Assembly (NCBI GenBank): GCA_002439285.1
Contig: DJTQ01000448.1
Coordinates: 1-19,402, forward strand
DNA from: Paenibacillaceae bacterium UBA6304
Lineage (GTDB): Bacteria > Bacillota > Bacilli > Paenibacillales > Paenibacillaceae
Reading direction: 5' to 3'
DNA length: 19,402 bases
Part shown: in pieces, positions 15,030 to 19,402 of the stretch
How the letters are laid out: every line of letters starts with the position of its first letter
Numbering within the stretch: the stretch's first letter is position 1
Made by a program: the position numbers and the translations under genes
Notes under the pieces: model-generated
Seen by the model: only the letters and a program-made list of their open reading frames with translations
Told to the model about the DNA's origin: nothing
Database searches by the model: none

Positions 15030-17366
15030 CTAATGCAATCCGGTCTGTTCCACAAGCGCATGCTCCAGCACCTGATCCATATGGGATACCGGCACAAAAA
15101 CCACGTCTTCCTTCACACTGTCCGGAATGTCGCGCAAATCGCGCTCATTGTCTTTCGGGAGCAATATTTTTTTGTAGCCTGCCCGATGGGCAGCAAGCGA
15201 CTTTTCTTTCAATCCGCCGATCGGCAGCACCCGGCCTCGCAGCGTAATCTCGCCAGTCATCGCAATATCCTTGGATACATGCCGCCCTGTCAATGCCGAG
15301 ATTAGGGCTGTTGCAATCGTAATTCCGGCGGATGGTCCATCCTTTGGAATCGCGCCTTCCGGAATATGGATATGAATGTCGTTCTTTTCGTAGAAATCGG
15401 TAGCGATGCCCAGCTCTGCAGCTTTGGAGCGCGTATAGCTGAATGCCGCCTGCGCGGACTCTTTCATGACATCTCCAAGCTTCCCGGTCAAAATCAGCTT
15501 ACCGCTGCCCGGAACAACCGTGACCTCGATAACCAGCGTTTCTCCGCCAACCTCAGTCCAGGCCAGCCCGGTCACCGTACCGATCTGGTCTTCCAGTTCG
15601 GCTATCCCGTAGCGGTATTTCGGCACTCCCAAATAATCCTTAATATTATCCGGGCCGATCTCTATCCGCTCCAAGCCTTCGGAAACTACCCTTTTGGCGG
15701 CCTTCCGGCAAAGAGCGGCAACCTGCTGCTCCAGATTCCGAACGCCGGATTCCCGGGTATACTCCCGGATGGTCCGTAGAAGGGCGTCCTCGCCAATTTC
15801 AAGCTGCTCATTCTCCAGGCCGTGCTCCCGTTTTTGTTTAGGAAGCAGATAGCGGGTGGCGATTTGCAGCTTCTCAAGTTCCGTATACCCCGGAATATAG
15901 AGCATTTCCATCCGGTCAAGCAGCGGACGCGGAATGTTGTGAACCGCATTGGCGGTCGTAACGAACATAACGTTAGATAAATCGAACGGCACTTCAATAA
16001 AATGATCGCTAAACGTGTTGTTCTGTTCGGGATCCAGCACCTCAAGCAGAGCCGAAGAAGGATCACCGCGGAAGTCGGAGGCCATCTTGTCGATCTCATC
16101 CAGCAAAAACACCGGATTGAGCGTACCTGCCGTCTTCATCCCTTGGATAATGCGGCCCGGCATCGCACCGACATAGGTACGGCGGTGTCCGCGAATCTCG
16201 GCCTCATCCCTTACGCCTCCAAGGGAGATCCTGACGAATTCCCGTCCGAGCGACCGGGCGATAGAACGGGCAAGCGAGGTTTTCCCCACCCCTGGAGGGC
16301 CCACCAGACAAAGAATCGGGCCTTTCAGTTTCTTGACCAGCTTCTGTACGGCCAAATACTCCAGGACGCGTTCTTTAGGCTTATCAAGTCCATAGTGATC
16401 TTCATTCAATACCTGCTCGGCTTTAGCCAGATCCAGGTCATCTTCGGTCTTATGATCCCATGGCAAGCTGAGCAACCAATCCACGTAGTTCCGAATGACG
16501 CCGCCCTCGGCGGAGCTGGCAGGCATTTTTTCGAGCCGGTCAATTTCTTTTTGCGTTTTTTCAAGGACTTTCTCAGGCAGGTTCTTCTCTGCAAGCTGGG
16601 CCCGAAGTTCCTCGACCTCGCCTGCACGTCCTTCCTTCTCTCCAAGCTCTTTCTGGATCGCCTTCATCTGCTCGCGGAGATAATATTCCTTTTGCGTCTT
16701 CTCCATCTGCTTCTTGACGCGCTGACTGATCTTCCGCTCCAGCTCGAGCACTTCACGTTCATTATTCAAAATATCAAGCAGCTTCTCAAGCCGCATTCTG
16801 ACATCAATCGTCTCCAGAATCTCTTGCTTATCCTTGATCTTGAGAGATAAATGACTGGTAATCACATCGGCCAGACGGCCAGCCTCCTCGATATCCGATA
16901 CCGCAGCAAGCGTCTCCGGTGTTACCTTCTTGGATAAATTGATATAATGTTCGAATTGGGTAAGCACCGTACGCATCAGCGCATCCACTTCAGGATCGAG
17001 AGAATCTTCCTCCGGCCGTTCCTTAGCGATTACTTCGTAATATTCTTCATTATCCAAATATTCTACGATTTCGGCACGTTCCATGCCTTCTACCAGCACG
17101 CGAATTGTGCCATTGGGAAGCTTCAGCATCTGCCGGACCTTCGCTACCGTACCTATGCGAAAAATATCTTCCTGGGTCGGCTCTTCAATGTTCACTTCGG
17201 ATTGAGAACAGAGGAGAATCAGATTGTCGTCGACCATCGCCTTTTCCAGCGCCTTCACTGACTTTTCCCGGCCTACGTCTAAATGCAGCACCATACTAGG
17301 GTAGACGAGAAGGCCGCGTAAAGGCAGCAAAGGAAAACGACGGCCTTTGGATTTATGGGGTCCCAT
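15030..17366 (-). CDS. lon: ATP-dependent protease La (LonA)
   Basis: Cytoplasmic AAA+ protease degrading misfolded and regulatory proteins. 778 residues, normal for LonA. Domains in order: N-terminal LON substrate-binding domain ([23 protein letters not shown], about 11-205), a coiled-coil-rich linker (about 205-285), the AAA+ module with Walker A GPPGVGKT at 356-363 and Walker B FLLDEIDK at 420-427, and a C-terminal protease domain. The catalytic dyad is Ser679 (PKDGPSAG) and Lys722 (GGLKEK), the same numbers as in the E. coli enzyme. The ATG at 17366 has GGAGG upstream. It is preceded by a plausible sigma-A promoter and followed by engB. I saw no CtsR-type direct repeat in its upstream region. 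Confidence 0.98.
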   Translation of the reverse strand: MGPHKSKGRRFPLLPLRGLLVYPSMVLHLDVGREKSVKALEKAMVDDNLILLCSQSEVNIEEPTQEDIFRIGTVAKVRQMLKLPNGTIRVLVEGMERAEIVEYLDNEEYYEVIAKERPEEDSLDPEVDALMRTVLTQFEHYINLSKKVTPETLAAVSDIEEAGRLADVITSHLSLKIKDKQEILETIDVRMRLEKLLDILNNEREVLELERKISQRVKKQMEKTQKEYYLREQMKAIQKELGEKEGRAGEVEELRAQLAEKNLPEKVLEKTQKEIDRLEKMPASSAEGGVIRNYVDWLLSLPWDHKTEDDLDLAKAEQVLNEDHYGLDKPKERVLEYLAVQKLVKKLKGPILCLVGPPGVGKTSLARSIARSLGREFVRISLGGVRDEAEIRGHRRTYVGAMPGRIIQGMKTAGTLNPVFLLDEIDKMASDFRGDPSSALLEVLDPEQNNTFSDHFIEVPFDLSNVMFVTTANAVHNIPRPLLDRMEMLYIPGYTELEKLQIATRYLLPKQKREHGLENEQLEIGEDALLRTIREYTRESGVRNLEQQVAALCRKAAKRVVSEGLERIEIGPDNIKDYLGVPKYRYGIAELEDQIGTVTGLAWTEVGGETLVIEVTVVPGSGKLILTGKLGDVMKESAQAAFSYTRSKAAELGIATDFYEKNDIHIHIPEGAIPKDGPSAGITIATALISALTGRHVSKDIAMTGEITLRGRVLPIGGLKEKSLAAHRAGYKKILLPKDNERDLRDIPDSVKEDVVFVPVSHMDQVLEHALVEQTGLH

Positions 17367-17407
17367 CGCTTTCGCACCTCCAAACGTTCTCGTTAGATAT
17401 CATTCCC

Positions 17408-17437
17408 ATTTTAACAAATGTTACATGAAAACACCAA
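17408..17437 (-). promoter_or_regulatory. Candidate sigma-A promoter of lon
   Basis: The -35 box TTGGTG (17437-17432) and -10 box TAAAAT (17413-17408) are 18 bp apart. The predicted start near 17401 gives a leader of about 35 nt. It lies between the lonB stop-side hairpin and the lon ribosome binding site. Confidence 0.5.
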
Positions 17438-17443
17438 TGAAGA

Positions 17444-17466
17444 GCGGCTGCTCGAATGGCAGCCGC
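17444..17466 (-). terminator. Hairpin after lonB, weak terminator
   Basis: GCGGCTGC and GCAGCCGC form a perfect 8-bp GC-rich stem with a 7-nt loop, 17 nt after the lonB stop. The following TCTTCATTGGTGTTTTC is a poor T-tract, so termination may be partial, allowing some lonB transcripts to continue into lon. Confidence 0.55.
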
Positions 17467-17482
17467 CCCGAAAAATACGTTG

Positions 17483-19201
17483 TTACATCACTCCGCCCGA
17501 TGGTGGAGACTCAGCATGAAGGAAAGAGGCTGGGGCCGGTGGAGGTGCGAATAGCTCTCCGCCCGCAATCAGTCCGAAATCTTTCTCCGCTTCCTCTCCG
17601 AACACATGCAGGAAAACTTCTCCCACGTTTTCGACCGGGATGACCCGCAGTCCGTCCAGCCCTTCGAAAAGGCTTTGCCAATTATCCTTCGGAATCAGTA
17701 CGGTTGTGGCTCCCGCTTGAAAAGCAGCCTCCACCTTAGCAACTACGCCGCCGACCGGCTTTACCTTGCCGTGGATGCCAATTTCTCCGGTCATCGCAAC
17801 GCGGTGATCGACAGGAATCCGCTTGATCGCCGAGGCGATCGCTGTCGCGATAGCGAGCCCTGCAGACGGCCCGTCGATCGGCGTCCCCCCGGGAAAATTG
17901 ATATGGATGTCATACCCGGACGGATCGAGACCGATTCTCTTCAGAACGGTCAGCACATTTTCTACCGAGCCTTTAGCCATGCTCTTGCGTCGTAACGTCC
18001 GGTTACCGCCACCGATTTCTTCCTCGTCCACCACACCGGTAATATTGTAGGTTCCCTTTCCTTTTTCCACCGGAACTGCCGTGGCCTCGATATCGAGCAG
18101 CGTCCCCATATTGGCTCCGTAAACCGCAAGCCCATTCACTACGCCGATTTCAGACTGTGCTGGAATTTTGCGATCCGGACGCGGCGTCAGTTGGCTGCTT
18201 GTCGCTACCCATTCAAGATCAGCGGCAAGCAGATGATCCCGCTTCTCCGTCAGGGCCAAGCCGGCTGCCAGTTGAACCATGTTGACCGCCTCACGGCCGT
18301 TGGTTGCGTACTTCTTAATCACGTCCACCGCTTCCGGACAGGGCTGAAATCCGATGCGCTTCACGGCATCCTCAGCGATTTGTGAGATTTCCTCTGGCAG
18401 AAGCGGCCTAAAGTAGATCTCCATGCAGCGAGAACGAAGCGCAGGGGGAATTTCCTGCGGCGAACGGGTTGTCGCACCTACAAGCCTGAAATCGGCAGGG
18501 AGCCCGTTCTGAAAAATATCATGAATATACGCCGGCGTACCGCTATCTTCCGAATTGTAATAGGCGCTTTCCAAGTATACTTTACGATCTTCCAGCACCT
18601 TCAGCAGCTTATTCATCTGAATGGAATGAAGTTCACCGATTTCATCGATGAACAGAATCCCGCCGTGCGCCTTGGTAACCGCTCCTGGCTTCGGTTGAGG
18701 GATGCCTGCGACGCCCATAGCTCCGGCCCCTTGATAGATCGGATCATGCACCGATCCGATCAGCGGGTCCGCAATGCCGCGCTCATCAAACCTGGCGATC
18801 GTTGCATCGATCTCCATGAATTTGGCGTCGGCTTTAAACGGAGAGGCCGGATTCTTCTTGGCCTCCTCCATGACAACCCGTGCCGCTGCCGTTTTGCCTA
18901 CCCCCGGCGGCCCGTAAATGATGACATGCTGCGGATTAGCGCTACACAGCGCCGCTTTCAACGCGCGCAGACCGTCCTTCTGACCGACGATATCGGTCAA
19001 TGAGGCGGGACGGGTTCGCTCTGCGAGCGGTTTGGTAAGCGATACCGCCCGCAACTTGCGCAGCTTCTCCATTTCCTTACGCGATTCCCGGTCCACTGCC
19101 GTACGGTTGCCTTTCTGGCTTCGCAACTGATTCCAGAAATACATTCCGATTACTACGGCGAAAAATAATTGAACGGACATCAGAATAAAATTCAATTCCA
19201 T
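17483..19201 (-). CDS. lonB: LonB, membrane-anchored Lon-like ATP-dependent protease (sporulation)
   Basis: AAA+ protease of the LonB type found in spore-forming Firmicutes. 572 residues from the chosen ATG. An N-terminal hydrophobic helix (about 5-23, FILMSVQLFFAVVIGMYFW) anchors it in the membrane. Walker A GPPGVGKT is at 97-104, Walker B region GILFIDEIGEL at 181-191, and an insertion with VHDPIYQGAGAMGVAGIPQPKPG follows the family. The protease dyad is Ser446 (DGPSAG) and Lys489 (GGVVAKVEAA). It lacks the large LonA N-domain. I chose the ATG at 19201, 9 nt after GGGGAGG, because a GTG at 19219 lies upstream of that ribosome binding site. In B. subtilis lonB is expressed in the forespore under sigma-F, and a matching promoter is visible here. 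Its Pro/Ala-rich C-terminal tail (FAPPPAPASF) looks variable. Confidence 0.95.
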   Translation of the reverse strand: MELNFILMSVQLFFAVVIGMYFWNQLRSQKGNRTAVDRESRKEMEKLRKLRAVSLTKPLAERTRPASLTDIVGQKDGLRALKAALCSANPQHVIIYGPPGVGKTAAARVVMEEAKKNPASPFKADAKFMEIDATIARFDERGIADPLIGSVHDPIYQGAGAMGVAGIPQPKPGAVTKAHGGILFIDEIGELHSIQMNKLLKVLEDRKVYLESAYYNSEDSGTPAYIHDIFQNGLPADFRLVGATTRSPQEIPPALRSRCMEIYFRPLLPEEISQIAEDAVKRIGFQPCPEAVDVIKKYATNGREAVNMVQLAAGLALTEKRDHLLAADLEWVATSSQLTPRPDRKIPAQSEIGVVNGLAVYGANMGTLLDIEATAVPVEKGKGTYNITGVVDEEEIGGGNRTLRRKSMAKGSVENVLTVLKRIGLDPSGYDIHINFPGGTPIDGPSAGLAIATAIASAIKRIPVDHRVAMTGEIGIHGKVKPVGGVVAKVEAAFQAGATTVLIPKDNWQSLFEGLDGLRVIPVENVGEVFLHVFGEEAEKDFGLIAGGELFAPPPAPASFLHAESPPSGGVM

Positions 19202-19235
19202 GTCACAGAGCCTCCCCACTTTAACTGATACTTGG

Positions 19236-19265
19236 TAGTATAGCCTTTTCGTTCCCTCATAAAAC
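19236..19265 (-). promoter_or_regulatory. Sigma-F-like promoter of lonB
   Basis: GGCTATACTA at 19245-19236 matches the sigma-F -10 pattern GGnnAYAMTW at every defined position. GTTTT at 19265-19261, 15 bp upstream, partly matches the -35 pattern GHATA. The predicted start near 19229 gives a leader of about 28 nt containing the ribosome binding site. The forespore role known for B. subtilis lonB supports this reading. Confidence 0.65.
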
Positions 19266-19308
19266 GGGGGGTTTGAAAAGTGAGTTGAGCAAACTGTGAA
19301 ATCAGTAA

Positions 19309-19346
19309 AAAAGACCGCAAGCAGTGAAACCAGCTTACGGTCTTTT
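19309..19346 (-). terminator. Strong intrinsic terminator of the gene upstream of lonB
   Basis: AAAAGACCGTAAGC and GCTTGCGGTCTTTT pair over 14 positions with one G-U wobble and a 10-nt loop, followed by further T residues on the minus strand. It separates lonB from the preceding gene. Confidence 0.9.
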
Positions 19347-19370
19347 AGGCGCTCAAGCGCCGAAACAAGC

Positions 19371-19402
19371 CTATTCGATTAATTTGCCGATACCGGGCGG
19401 TG
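19371..19402 (-). CDS. Possible C-terminal tail of the preceding gene (runs in from the right edge)
   Basis: The frame ending in TAG at 19373-19371 reads PPGIGKLIE, and the terminator begins about 25 nt later, as expected for a gene end. Another frame (HRPVSAN, stop at 19381-19379) is equally possible, so the assignment is weak. In B. subtilis clpX precedes lonB, so clpX is the first guess, but nine residues cannot confirm it. Confidence 0.3.
   Translation of the reverse strand, partial: PPGIGKLIE

Noticed and set aside
16002..16850. 282-codon plus-strand frame opposite lon
   Set aside because: It is a shadow of the lon coding sequence, whose motifs are complete on the minus strand.
17396..17431. 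Sigma-B promoter for lon (GTTTTC ... GGGAAT)
   Set aside because: The spacer is 19 bp, too long for the 12-15 bp expected.
1..19402. CRISPR arrays, tRNA or rRNA genes, phage or transposase genes, defence systems
   Set aside because: None were seen; no regularly spaced repeats, no cloverleaf-like segment, and all sizeable genes are housekeeping or sporulation genes.

Overview
The window reads as chromosomal core sequence from a spore-forming, moderately GC-rich Firmicute, most likely Paenibacillus or a close relative. Evidence for this: spoVID and lonB are present (spore-former genes), strong AGGAGG-type ribosome binding sites are common, TTG and GTG starts occur, a valine T-box leader is present, and gene order resembles the lonB-lonA-ysxC-hem-spoVID-valS block of Bacillus subtilis. 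Every gene I can support lies on the minus strand, so transcription runs from the right edge (19402) to the left edge (1).

Region by region in the direction of transcription: (1) 19402-17367: an unidentified gene tail, a strong terminator, then lonB behind a sigma-F-like promoter. (2) 17437-14291: lon and engB/ysxC, 14 nt apart, closed by a terminator. (3) 14231-12030: three separately transcribed units, namely an unrecognised 195-residue gene, a DUF421/YetF-type membrane protein, and speD (S-adenosylmethionine decarboxylase). (4) 12016-3546: a tetrapyrrole operon, hemA - 238-nt gap - precorrin-2 dehydrogenase - hemC - cobA/hemD fusion - hemB - hemL, then an RluA/RluD-type pseudouridine synthase overlapping hemL by 4 nt. 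(5) 3537-2138: spoVID and its terminator. (6) 2082-1: a sigma-A promoter, a T-box leader, a 241-bp element with 15-bp terminal inverted repeats, and the first 478 codons of valS.

The hem genes cover the C5 route from glutamyl-tRNA to uroporphyrinogen III (HemA, HemL, HemB, HemC, HemD). The methyltransferase half of CobA/HemD and the precorrin-2 dehydrogenase divert uroporphyrinogen III to siroheme or its precursors. LonB, LonA and EngB cover proteolysis and ribosome assembly. SpoVID and LonB belong to sporulation.

I do not see a clearly new biological system. The best leads are the inverted-repeat element between the T-box terminator and valS, the sigma-F-like promoter of lonB, the absence of hemX and ysxE compared with B. 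subtilis, and the unrecognised gene at 13599-14186.
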